Of a stretch of DNA of 64,000 bases, positions 1-8,289 are shown piece after piece. The translations under genes and the position numbers were made by a program. The DNA comes from Granulosicoccaceae bacterium (GTDB lineage Bacteria > Pseudomonadota > Gammaproteobacteria > Granulosicoccales > Granulosicoccaceae). Below the pieces are notes generated by a model, which saw nothing but the letters and a program-made list of their open reading frames with translations, was not told the DNA's origin and ran no database searches. How positions within the stretch are numbered: position 1 is the stretch's first letter; each line of letters opens with the position of its first letter. The stretch is from assembly GCA_020629835.1 (NCBI GenBank), contig JAHDCO010000009.1, positions 19,722 to 83,721 on the forward strand, given 5' to 3'.

Positions 1-1810
1 GCAATTGTCCGCGTTGGTAATCTGCATCGATCAGCAGCACGCGTTTACCGGATTGAGCCAACAACACGGCCAGATTGAGACTGATAAACGACTTGCCCAT
101 GCTGGGTAGCGGGCTTGTGATCATCAGAATGTTGTTTTTCGCGCCATCCATGACGTCCTCTAACATCGACCGCAGCCCACGCATGCTCTCAACTGAGTAA
201 TCATCGGGTTTGCCGACCGCCAGCACATTGGTCAATGCCTTTTCTTCTGTGGGTTCTGATTTACCCGGCAGCAGCTTTCTGTGATCCGTAGTAGGCGCAG
301 GTCCCAGACGTTTTTGAGCGTTACTTTTCGGGATACTCATGTACACCGGTAGGCCGGAGGCACGTTCCAGGGATTCCTGATCCGAGATCAGTGTGGATAG
401 CGCTGAACGCAGCGTCAGATACAACATGTACAAGAACAGTGTGCCCAACGTGGCTCCGACCAACGCCAGCAGCTTGTTCGGTGAAATAGGGCGCTCGGGA
501 ACAATCGCTGTGTCCCAAATTTTGACAGGCCCGGAGGTAATGGACTCCTTGATGCGAATGCTGTCCAGACGCTCGCTAAGCTCGTTGTAGATCTTCCGCT
601 TCGAATCCACTTCTTGTTCTAACTGCACAAGCTCCCGTTCGGTGTTCGGTGTGGCACGAACGCGACCACGCAGTTGACCGATCTTGCGCTCAAGGATGCC
701 AATTTCTTTGTCCAGCCGTTTGGTGCTGGGGTGCAGCTCGGTGTAGCGTTCGCGTAATTCATCGCGGTCGATCTGCTTACTGGTTAGCTCGCGTTCTAAT
801 GTGTCTAACTGGCCGAGAATGTTGTCAGCCTGGCGCGAGGTGTTAATTGCGTTCGCTCGAGTCCGGAAGTCCGATAACGCATTCTCAGCAGCACGCAGCT
901 CACTTTCCAGTTCTGGCAGATTGGCTTCAATGATTTCGCGCTCTTTCACCGTATCACCGACGTCATCTGAGAGCTTTACATCACGAAATACCTGCACGAT
1001 TTGATTGGTTACATCGGTGGTTTCTACCGGGTCGGTACCGAGGTACTTCACCGTGATCATGCGCGACTTGGAATCTGAGGTTTCAGTGGCAAGGCTTGCG
1101 CGCACGCCGTTAATGGTGGATTCCAGCGAGCGGCGTACAACCGAAAATTCGACGCCAGCGGGTGCGTCCAAATTGACCACTGTGATACTCACGGGTAAAT
1201 TTTCTCCAACGTCGATACGCAGGTTGTCACCCACGCGCGCGCTTTCCGCCAGGGTTCGGCCGTCCTTGTGCAGAGAATATTGCTGATCGCCCAGCGCTAC
1301 CAACGTCATTTCACTGTCTTCCCAGGCTCTGGGAACAGATAAATTGGTTAGCTCAACTTCTTCGCCATTCCATGCATAAGAGCGAGCAAACTCTAATCGG
1401 CTGATCCAAGAGGCCAGCGCTGGTACGCGTTCAGTGACATCGCCGAGTACCTTAAATTTCTTCGCATGGGCTTCGTTGCGCAGTTGATAGAGATCCACCA
1501 CCGGCTGCAGAACTTTGCGAGAACGAAGAATGTTGGCTTCTTCTTTAATCGATGGACGAGTCCAGTCCACGACGTTGTTGTCGTCGAGCGGATTTTTGTC
1601 GTTGACCTCAATCAGGGCTTCGGATTGATAAATTGGCGTTGTACTAATGAGATAGAGCGTGGCTAAGCCCACACCCAACAACAGCGTCAGTAGGATGCCG
1701 AATTTATGCCGCAGGATCAACCGCAGGTATTCTTTGGCGTCGCTGGTGGCGGGAACCGTTGCATAACCTTGTAGTCCGGCACCAGGATGCATGTAATTCA
1801 CTTGTTTCAT
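1..1810 (-). CDS. Wzc-like polysaccharide co-polymerase / BY-kinase, 3' end cut by window edge
   Basis: About 603 residues are visible from an ATG at 1810. The protein starts MKQVNYMHPG and has a first membrane segment at about 36-57, a Wzz-type periplasmic domain with long coiled-coil stretches (about 250-400), and a second membrane segment at about 440-465 after the SPNKLLAL motif. A cytoplasmic P-loop kinase domain follows. Walker A reads SPLPSMGKS (Lys about 573) and Walker A' reads LLIDAD (about 593-597). The family controls chain length and export of exopolysaccharide or capsule and autophosphorylates a C-terminal tyrosine cluster, which would lie beyond the edge. The first Gly of the usual Walker A is Ser. 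Annotation as a chain-length/tyrosine kinase protein is secure; the polymer is unknown. Confidence 0.9.
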   Translation of the reverse strand, partial: MKQVNYMHPGAGLQGYATVPATSDAKEYLRLILRHKFGILLTLLLGVGLATLYLISTTPIYQSEALIEVNDKNPLDDNNVVDWTRPSIKEEANILRSRKVLQPVVDLYQLRNEAHAKKFKVLGDVTERVPALASWISRLEFARSYAWNGEEVELTNLSVPRAWEDSEMTLVALGDQQYSLHKDGRTLAESARVGDNLRIDVGENLPVSITVVNLDAPAGVEFSVVRRSLESTINGVRASLATETSDSKSRMITVKYLGTDPVETTDVTNQIVQVFRDVKLSDDVGDTVKEREIIEANLPELESELRAAENALSDFRTRANAINTSRQADNILGQLDTLERELTSKQIDRDELRERYTELHPSTKRLDKEIGILERKIGQLRGRVRATPNTERELVQLEQEVDSKRKIYNELSERLDSIRIKESITSGPVKIWDTAIVPERPISPNKLLALVGATLGTLFLYMLYLTLRSALSTLISDQESLERASGLPVYMSIPKSNAQKRLGPAPTTDHRKLLPGKSEPTEEKALTNVLAVGKPDDYSVESMRGLRSMLEDVMDGAKNNILMITSPLPSMGKSFISLNLAVLLAQSGKRVLLIDADYQRGQL

Positions 1811-2004
1811 TTGGATTTTGCTCGTCGTCCCTAGAAGATGTCGGCAGTCATCCCGTAAAGCATAGTGCCGTCGCCACCTAAACGCCTCAGATCATGTGTT
1901 ATCACCCGCGTCGGCGCGATTCTAACAACGTAACCTTCTATATTTGTGACGTTGTTTTAATAAACTGCGCCCGCCTTCGGCGAGTGAGGGACTGAAGAGC
2001 TGAG
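1811..2004. promoter_or_regulatory. Divergent intergenic region with an 8-bp dyad
   Basis: This gap separates the outward-facing kinase gene and phospholipase D-like gene. An exact 8-bp inverted repeat, AACAACGT (1924-1931) and ACGTTGTT (1949-1956), is separated by 17 bp of AT-rich sequence. It could be a binding site for a dimeric regulator or a weak hairpin. No convincing -35/-10 pair was seen. Confidence 0.25.
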
Positions 2005-3543
2005 ATGTCTGCAAAAGTTTTCAGCCTGCCGCGCAAACGGTGGTGGATTATTGGCGTTGTGACTTACGTGGTTTTGAGCGTGGCGGTTCGCGCCATTGTT
2101 CCGGCGCCAGAAGGCACCGCTGTGCAGTCATCCTGGTATCCCGCCGAGGACGCAACTCTGCTGATCGATCAAAGCTGGATTGACGAAAATAACAACCGAG
2201 TGCTGCAGCAAACGCTGTTTGACGCGGTTCTACAACAAATCGCACGGGCCGATCGGTACGTTTTGGTGGATATGTTCTTATTCAACGATTGGCAGGGGCC
2301 AACGCCAGAGACCCACCGAGCACTGACACAAGATTTGACCAACGCGCTCGTGTCGGCTGCAAAAAAGTACCCTGAAATGCCTGTTGTCGTGATTACGGAC
2401 CCCGTTAACACCGTGTATGGTGGCGTGAGTTCAGTGCATTTAAATGCACTGGTGGATGCGGGCGTAAGCGTGGCCACTACGCCGCTGCCGAGATTGCAAG
2501 ACAGTAACCCCTTGTATTCCAGTGCCTGGAGATTCCTGATTCAACCATTTGGCAATACGCCGGACGTTGGACGCGTGCCAGGACCTTTTGGCGATTTCGA
2601 TGTAACTGTGCGCAGTTGGTTGGCTCTGCTTAACTTCAAAGCCAACCACCGAAAATTGCTTGTGAGTGGTCAAGGCTCAACCGATCGTGCCATTGTCAGT
2701 TCAGCTAATCCTCACGATGGCAGCAGCGCTCATCGAAATATCGGGCTGCAATTTTCTGGTCAAGCCGTTCAGAGTTTATTAGCCAGTGAATTAACCTTGC
2801 TGCAGTGGGTAATTGCTAAGGCAGACTTTGAATCGACTGACCAGGCTGAGCGATTGCGCCGTAATTTGGCGCTTTTGCACGATCGTGTGAATACACAACT
2901 CCACGAATCCGAGTCGACTGAGCAGCCGATAGCAGCGCAAGACGTTCCGCCAATCGAGTCGGCAGAGCTACGCGTATTAACAGAAAGTGCGATCCGACGT
3001 AGCGCCTTGGCCGCCATCGACACGGCGAATCGTGGCGACAGCATCAAGCTACTGATGTTCTACCTATCTCATCGGGAGATAGTGACGGCATTAAAATCTG
3101 CCGCACAGCGCGGTGTTAACGTGCAGGTGTTACTGGACGCGAATAAAGATGCGTTTGGTCGGGCGAAAGACGGTGTACCGAACCGGCCGGTTGCGCATGA
3201 GCTTCGAAGTGCGGGCGTTGATGTGCGGTGGTGCAGTACTCAAGGTGAACAGTGTCATGCAAAAGTGTTGTACACACGCAAGGACGATACGTCGCGTTTA
3301 ATCCTTGGCTCTGGCAACTATACCCGGCGTAATTTGGACGATTTTAATCTTGAAACCAATGTGGATCTCAAGGGGCCGAGCAACACCCCGGCTATTGAGG
3401 CCTTTATTAAGCATTTTGATCAACAATGGAATAACCGTTCAGGTCGTCAATACAGTACCGGCTACGAAACTTATGCAGATGACAGCCTGTTTAAAACGTG
3501 GAAGTACCGATTTATGGAAGCTACCGGTTTATCCACGTTTTAA
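2005..3543 (+). CDS. Phospholipase D-like (HKD family) membrane-anchored protein
   Basis: 512 residues. One N-terminal membrane segment (about 13-32) suggests an inner-membrane protein with its catalytic part in the periplasm. Two PLD-type half sites are visible: NHRKLLVSG (His215, Lys217) and CHAKVLYTR with GSGNYT (His418, Lys420, 435-440). The Asp normally found five residues after the Lys is Gly in the first copy and Arg in the second. The fold and the His/Lys pairs are conserved, but the full HxKx4D motif is not. Relatives hydrolyse or transfer phosphodiester groups (phospholipids, cardiolipin, nucleic acid); the substrate is not evident. A purine-rich GAAGAG precedes the ATG. The next gene overlaps its 3' end. 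Confidence 0.75.
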   Translation: MSAKVFSLPRKRWWIIGVVTYVVLSVAVRAIVPAPEGTAVQSSWYPAEDATLLIDQSWIDENNNRVLQQTLFDAVLQQIARADRYVLVDMFLFNDWQGPTPETHRALTQDLTNALVSAAKKYPEMPVVVITDPVNTVYGGVSSVHLNALVDAGVSVATTPLPRLQDSNPLYSSAWRFLIQPFGNTPDVGRVPGPFGDFDVTVRSWLALLNFKANHRKLLVSGQGSTDRAIVSSANPHDGSSAHRNIGLQFSGQAVQSLLASELTLLQWVIAKADFESTDQAERLRRNLALLHDRVNTQLHESESTEQPIAAQDVPPIESAELRVLTESAIRRSALAAIDTANRGDSIKLLMFYLSHREIVTALKSAAQRGVNVQVLLDANKDAFGRAKDGVPNRPVAHELRSAGVDVRWCSTQGEQCHAKVLYTRKDDTSRLILGSGNYTRRNLDDFNLETNVDLKGPSNTPAIEAFIKHFDQQWNNRSGRQYSTGYETYADDSLFKTWKYRFMEATGLSTF

Positions 3544-4708
3544 ATCGTTACGACGCTTAGCGATTAGCTTCATCGTTTGCATCAACGCGGCTTGCAGTTC
3601 TGGCGAGCACGGCAATGAGAAGGTTTCTGATCCATCCCTGGATGTAAACGGCGTGACATCGGGCGGCGTGTTGCCGCAAGGTTTGGGCAACGTGGATGTT
3701 TTGGCCCTGTTATCAAGCTCGGTTATTAGCGATCCCGAAAGAGGAACGGCTGACTTAAATAACCGAATTGCGGATAGCTATCCGAACCCCTCCTTACAAT
3801 ACGCGACTCAGTATTACGCACTGCAGCCAGCTTATCGCTTCGAATACTGGGTGTTAGCTGCAATGGTCAGGGACCCCAACTCACAGCAGTGGCGATGGCA
3901 GGAAGATCAGTTTGTGCGTTTCGGGGTAAAAGCACGCGATGGCACTAATCACGCGGCCGTTGAACAGAGCGTATCGGCGTGGGAGTTCGGTTCCATCGTC
4001 GGACATCAGAGCACAACTTACGACTTTTCGTCAGCACGTAGCGAAACGTTCGTTCAAGCCGATCGTTTGGCCTTGGGTTTTGCTGAGGTGAGTGAAAATT
4101 CTATGTCGATAGGTAGTACAGAATTGCAAGTTGATGGCAGCGGTTGCAATAGTGTGATGAGTATTGACAGTCCTGCAGCGCAACATCAATCGCTGCAATG
4201 GCAAGTTGACACTTGTGTGGAATCCTTATTGATTAACGATACCGTCTTTGCATCGAATACAGCATCGGTTCTGAACGGCGTAGGTTGGGTAAACCATAGC
4301 TACGGCCAGTTACCCAATCAGGCGGGGGCTGTGTTTATTGAACGAAGTGTTATTCACATCGCGCCGGACCAACAGCTTATTGTGGAAAGAAGCCGCCGTC
4401 GAAGCGGTCAAGGCCCAGTCACCGTAAGTGGATTCATTAAACGCGCAGGTGTTGAGCAACGTTTACGAGGTGTTCAGTGGCAAGAGGAACAGCTGCCGGG
4501 TAATCGTTTTCCGACAATGATCACAATCAGTGCCGATGGGCTGGCCGAAGCCTGGCAGCTGAACGTCCCCGCGGATGTTTTAAACCAACGTGCAGAATCT
4601 CCAGCCGGCCAGCAACATGGGGTGCTGGCAACGTCAACTGCCCCCGATAACAACGAACCACGACCTGGAATAGTGACTCTTTATCCTCGTACCCTGGTGG
4701 GTAGCTGA
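3479..4708 (+). CDS. Putative lipoprotein, weakly CrtC/AttH-like
   Basis: About 409 residues from the ATG at 3479 (an ATG at 3473 is in frame too), overlapping the phospholipase D-like gene by 65 bp. The N-terminus has a basic stretch, a hydrophobic core (LAISFIVCINAAC) and Cys-Ser-Ser, resembling a lipoprotein signal, although the lipobox is weak (NAAC). The mature part is beta-rich with aromatic stretches and the motif GVGWVNHSYG, which is reminiscent of CrtC/AttH lipocalin-like proteins (GxxWxDxxxG). That similarity is from memory and tentative. The stop overlaps the start of the cytochrome gene (TGATG), so the two are translationally coupled and probably work together at the envelope. Confidence 0.55.
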   Translation: MTACLKRGSTDLWKLPVYPRFKSLRRLAISFIVCINAACSSGEHGNEKVSDPSLDVNGVTSGGVLPQGLGNVDVLALLSSSVISDPERGTADLNNRIADSYPNPSLQYATQYYALQPAYRFEYWVLAAMVRDPNSQQWRWQEDQFVRFGVKARDGTNHAAVEQSVSAWEFGSIVGHQSTTYDFSSARSETFVQADRLALGFAEVSENSMSIGSTELQVDGSGCNSVMSIDSPAAQHQSLQWQVDTCVESLLINDTVFASNTASVLNGVGWVNHSYGQLPNQAGAVFIERSVIHIAPDQQLIVERSRRRSGQGPVTVSGFIKRAGVEQRLRGVQWQEEQLPGNRFPTMITISADGLAEAWQLNVPADVLNQRAESPAGQQHGVLATSTAPDNNEPRPGIVTLYPRTLVGS

Positions 4709-6177
4709 TGCGACTATTTGGCGTAGTCATCACGTGTTTGATTTTATCGGCTTGCAATAACACCGACACTACTCAGACAACGTCCGGTAAATCAAATATA
4801 GGTACCAGCGCAAGTGCAAGTGCAAGTGCAAGTGCAAGTGCGAGCTTAGGAAAGGAGGCTGAGTTAGAAACCAGTGACTCGTGGTTGTCTCCGCTTGGAT
4901 CGGTTCCCGAGTATTCGCAAAGACCGGGGGATGCTCAGCGCGGTCGCGAAGCTTTATTCAACGAAAGCTACGTGAATTGCGGAATACCCGAACGGGTGTT
5001 TCGACAATTACAGACTAGTTTCCAGACGTCAAACGATTTGCCATTTTCAACCAATCGAGTCATCGGTAAGACCGGCATTCCGGTTGTGAGTTCTAACTGC
5101 TTATCCTGCCACGGCACTTCACTGTTCGGTGAGCTGGTCATCGGGTTGGGAAATGAGTTTGCTGATTTCACACAAAACCCATCAGCATTAGTCGAGCGAG
5201 CCGGTGCCTTGGTACAAGGTGCGCAGGAGGTTGCTGAGTGGGAACGGTTTGCAGACCGCATTGCTGCAATTGCGCCTTACATACAAATGGAAACCGTCGG
5301 TGTTAACCCGGCCAAAAATTTAACCTTTGCGCTTATTGCTCATCGAGATGTCGATACGCACGAGTGGCTTCCGGAAGCGCGTTTGCCGCTTCCCAGCACG
5401 CAGCCTCCACCGATTAGTGTTCCACCGTGGTGGCGTATGTCAAAAAAGCACGCATTGTTTAATCTTGCAGAAGCCAGAGAGGATCATGCGCGAATGATGC
5501 TGGCGGCCTCTATGCTGTGTGCAGATTCCATTGCTGAGTTGGATAACATCGACCAATACGCGCCGGACATCCGCGCGTACCTAAGCAGCCTTGAGCCTCC
5601 TGCGTATCCCTTTGCAATCGACACTGCATTGGCTGATCAAGGTCAAGTGGAGTACGAGCGTTTGTGTGCCGATTGCCATGGCAGCCACGCAGGTGGCTTG
5701 CCTTATCCCAATCGGTTAATCGCCATTGAGGACATTAAGACCGACCCCGAAGTCATGTTGTCATCCACCGATGAGCGCGGAAAACGCTACGCCGACTGGT
5801 TTAATCAATCGTGGTTTGGACAGCGTTCTCTCGCCGCACCCGCGCTAGGATACATTGCCCCTCCGCTGGACGGAATCTGGGCTACCGCGCCCTACTTACA
5901 CAATGGATCAGTGCCAACCCTTGCTGCGTTGCTTGAACCCAAAACGCGGCCGACCGTCTGGCGTCATTTGGTGACCGATACCAACGACCCGGAGAGCTAC
6001 AACACACAGGACTTGGGCTGGCGCCATGAACGACTGCAAGCTGGCTCATACGACCTGAACGACACGCGTGTTTACGACACGAATCGGCTCGGATACGCTA
6101 ATTCCGGGCACACCATGGGACAGGAACTCTCACCAGAGCAACGTTTGGCCTTGCTGGAGTATTTGAAAACCCTCTAG
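4708..6177 (+). CDS. Di-heme c-type cytochrome lipoprotein
   Basis: 489 residues. The signal peptide MRLFGVVITCLILSAC ends in a clear lipobox (LSAC). It is followed by a low-complexity linker with alternating Ala-Ser (34-46), encoded by a 6-bp tandem repeat. Two heme c sites are present: CLSCH (Cys131, Cys134, His135) and CADCH (Cys320, Cys323, His324). The C-terminal stretch APPLDGIWATAPYLHNGSVP resembles bacterial di-heme peroxidase and RoxA-type proteins. It is probably a periplasm-facing electron-transfer or oxidase protein; the substrate is unknown. It is coupled to the upstream lipoprotein gene by a 1-bp overlap. Confidence 0.8.
   Translation: MRLFGVVITCLILSACNNTDTTQTTSGKSNIGTSASASASASASASLGKEAELETSDSWLSPLGSVPEYSQRPGDAQRGREALFNESYVNCGIPERVFRQLQTSFQTSNDLPFSTNRVIGKTGIPVVSSNCLSCHGTSLFGELVIGLGNEFADFTQNPSALVERAGALVQGAQEVAEWERFADRIAAIAPYIQMETVGVNPAKNLTFALIAHRDVDTHEWLPEARLPLPSTQPPPISVPPWWRMSKKHALFNLAEAREDHARMMLAASMLCADSIAELDNIDQYAPDIRAYLSSLEPPAYPFAIDTALADQGQVEYERLCADCHGSHAGGLPYPNRLIAIEDIKTDPEVMLSSTDERGKRYADWFNQSWFGQRSLAAPALGYIAPPLDGIWATAPYLHNGSVPTLAALLEPKTRPTVWRHLVTDTNDPESYNTQDLGWRHERLQAGSYDLNDTRVYDTNRLGYANSGHTMGQELSPEQRLALLEYLKTL
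4810..4845 (+). repeat. 6-bp tandem repeat encoding an Ala-Ser linker
   Basis: Five perfect GCAAGT units (4810-4839) are followed by one variant unit, GCGAGC (4840-4845). They lie in frame in the cytochrome lipoprotein gene just after the lipobox. Gain or loss of a unit changes only the linker length, not the frame. Confidence 0.9.
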
Positions 6178-6240
6178 TCGACAGATTCGCGGTGATTGTC
6201 GGTGCTACACTCACGCCCGATTTCACACGGTGACCATTCG

Positions 6241-7239
6241 ATGATTATCCAATCTCCTTACTTATTATTTCTAGGTGACGCGCGCGATGGTTTGGCTGCA
6301 AAGGTCGCGCAAGGCATCAAAGACTGGCGTCCGGACATGTGCGTGGGTCAATTCCGCCAAGCCGGCTGTAACGCGGATTTAGGCTTGCAGGACATGACGA
6401 TTCAAGAGGCCATTGATGCGGGTGCGAAAACCTTGGTGGTTGGCGTGGCTAACCGCGGTGGTGTCATCAGCGAATCATGGATCAATGTGTTCGTTGAAGC
6501 GTTGGAAGCCGGCATGGACATCGCCTCGGGCTTACACAATTTACTGGAGGACGAGCCGAAACTTGTTGAAGTCGCGAATGCCAGAAATCGTCAGCTGATC
6601 GACGTCCGCATTCCGCAAGTGGAATACCCGATAGCGAACGGCAAGCCACGCACCGGTAAGCGATGTCTTGCAGTCGGAACTGACTGCTCGGTGGGAAAAA
6701 TGTATACCGCATTGGCGATGGATAAAGCCATGCGCGATGCAGGTCGGCCATCCAGCTTTCGTGCTACCGGTCAAACCGGTATTTTGATTACTGGTGATGG
6801 CGTACCGTTGGATGCCGTTGTCGCTGATTTCATGGCCGGCGCTGTGGAGTATCTCACGCCCGATAACGACGAAAATCACTGGGACATGATCGAAGGGCAG
6901 GGAAGCTTGTATCACGCGTCGTACAGCGGTGTAACCATGGCCTTGATTCATGGAGGGGCACCGGATGCATTGATTGTCTGTCATGAGCCCACGCGTACAC
7001 ACATGCGAGGGTTACCCGAGTATGAGCTACCAACTATTACTGAGGTACGTGATTTAGCACTGACGCTTGCGAAGATCGTTAACCCGAAGTGCGAAGTCGT
7101 GGGTGTGTCCATAAACACCGCAGCGCTCAGTGAAGAGGACGCTAATGCATTGTGCGCCTCTGTGGAAGCAGAATTAGGCCTTCCAACCGTTGATCCTTTT
7201 CGACACGGTGCGGAGCGCCTGATCGCTGAACTTAAGTAG
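6241..7239 (+). CDS. dgcN: DgcN: D-glutamate N-acetyltransferase (DUF1611)
   Basis: 332 residues, starting MIIQSPYLLFLGDA. An upstream in-frame start at 6196 would add 15 residues that look non-coding. The C-terminal DUF1611 half has a P-loop-like motif, GTDCSVGKMYTAL (about residues 144-156), and the conserved GQTGILITGDGVPLDAV. DgcN acetylates D-glutamate using acetyl-CoA. The next gene encodes the partner racemase DgcA, giving N-acetyl-L-glutamate for further breakdown. This two-step D-glutamate route is known from marine Proteobacteria and haloarchaea. No linked regulator or deacetylase was found in the window. Confidence 0.88.
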   Translation: MIIQSPYLLFLGDARDGLAAKVAQGIKDWRPDMCVGQFRQAGCNADLGLQDMTIQEAIDAGAKTLVVGVANRGGVISESWINVFVEALEAGMDIASGLHNLLEDEPKLVEVANARNRQLIDVRIPQVEYPIANGKPRTGKRCLAVGTDCSVGKMYTALAMDKAMRDAGRPSSFRATGQTGILITGDGVPLDAVVADFMAGAVEYLTPDNDENHWDMIEGQGSLYHASYSGVTMALIHGGAPDALIVCHEPTRTHMRGLPEYELPTITEVRDLALTLAKIVNPKCEVVGVSINTAALSEEDANALCASVEAELGLPTVDPFRHGAERLIAELK

Positions 7240-7251
7240 GAAGCGCTAACC

Positions 7252-8229
7252 ATGTTGGTATCGGTTACACGAGATGCGTTCAAGTTAAAGCAAACGTTCA
7301 CCATATCGCGAGGATCACGCGATGTGGCTGAAGTGCTAACCGTGCAACTAACAAAAGGTGAGCATACCGGTCGTGGTGAATGTTACCCGTACGCCCGCTA
7401 CGGTGAATCGTTGGATAGTGTGACCGAACAAATACGTGCGATTGAAGCTCAATTGAGTAACGGTTTGGACCGTCACGGGCTGCGTGAACTGATGCCAGCA
7501 GGGGCGGCCCGTAACGCGGTTGATTGCGCCCTGTGGGACTTAGAAGCCAAACAATCAGGCGTGCCGGTTTGGAAACTTGCTGGACTTCCTGCGCCTGAAA
7601 CAATCATTACCGCTTACACCCTGTCGTTGGATACACCGGATGCCATGCAAGCAGCGGCGGCTGAACACAGTAGCCGGCCTCTGCTAAAAATTAAGCTGGG
7701 CGGAGAGGGCGACCTGGAACGCTTGCAAGCCGTTCGACGTGGTGCTCCGGATGCGCGTTTGATTGTCGATGCGAATGAAGGGTGGTCGGCCACGGATTAC
7801 GACCGACTTGCTCCGGTCATGTTAGAGCTTGGCGTGACCATGGTAGAGCAGCCATTACCGAGTCAGCAAGACGATGAACTGTTGGGACGAACAAGGCCAC
7901 TCACCGTATGCGCTGATGAAAGCTGCCACGACGTGGCGTCGTTAGCTGGACTGTCGGGCAAGTACGACATGATTAACATCAAATTGGACAAAGCCGGTGG
8001 CTTAACCGAAGCGCTTGCGCTTCGCGACGCTGCGATTACGGCTGGCTTTGAGATTATGGTTGGTTGCATGGTTACCAGCTCACTGGCTATGGCGCCGGCA
8101 ATGCTGGTGGCACAGGGTGCGGCGGTAGCTGACCTTGACGGGCCATTGCTGTTAGGCGAAGACCGTCAATCAGCTATCGTTTACAACGGCAGTGAAATGG
8201 AGCCGGCTAGCGCAGCACTCTGGGGTTAA
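7252..8229 (+). CDS. dgcA: DgcA: N-acetyl-D-glutamate racemase, enolase superfamily
   Basis: 325 residues. It belongs to the muconate-lactonizing/dipeptide epimerase branch of the enolase superfamily. Visible are KIKLGG (first catalytic Lys), DANEGW (metal-binding Asp), VEQPL (Glu), CADESC (Asp-Glu) and NIKLDKAGG (second catalytic Lys). The start has a good ribosome site (AGGAAG) 12 bp after the dgcN stop, so the two genes form one operon. Homology alone would also allow L-Ala-D/L-Glu epimerase, but the tight pairing with dgcN favours N-acetyl-glutamate racemase. Confidence 0.86.
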   Translation: MLVSVTRDAFKLKQTFTISRGSRDVAEVLTVQLTKGEHTGRGECYPYARYGESLDSVTEQIRAIEAQLSNGLDRHGLRELMPAGAARNAVDCALWDLEAKQSGVPVWKLAGLPAPETIITAYTLSLDTPDAMQAAAAEHSSRPLLKIKLGGEGDLERLQAVRRGAPDARLIVDANEGWSATDYDRLAPVMLELGVTMVEQPLPSQQDDELLGRTRPLTVCADESCHDVASLAGLSGKYDMINIKLDKAGGLTEALALRDAAITAGFEIMVGCMVTSSLAMAPAMLVAQGAAVADLDGPLLLGEDRQSAIVYNGSEMEPASAALWG

Positions 8230-8289
8230 ATTACCGCCGGCCCAAAAAGCGCTGCGCTATCGATTCGCTTATCTGTAGCTCATTGCAAT

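Noticed and set aside
3305..3478. Upstream extension of the lipoprotein gene into the phospholipase D-like gene
   Set aside because: It lies wholly within the other gene in a different frame and would bury the lipoprotein signal.
4810..4845. Phase-variable switch
   Set aside because: The unit is six bases, so changes never shift the frame; only tether length would vary.
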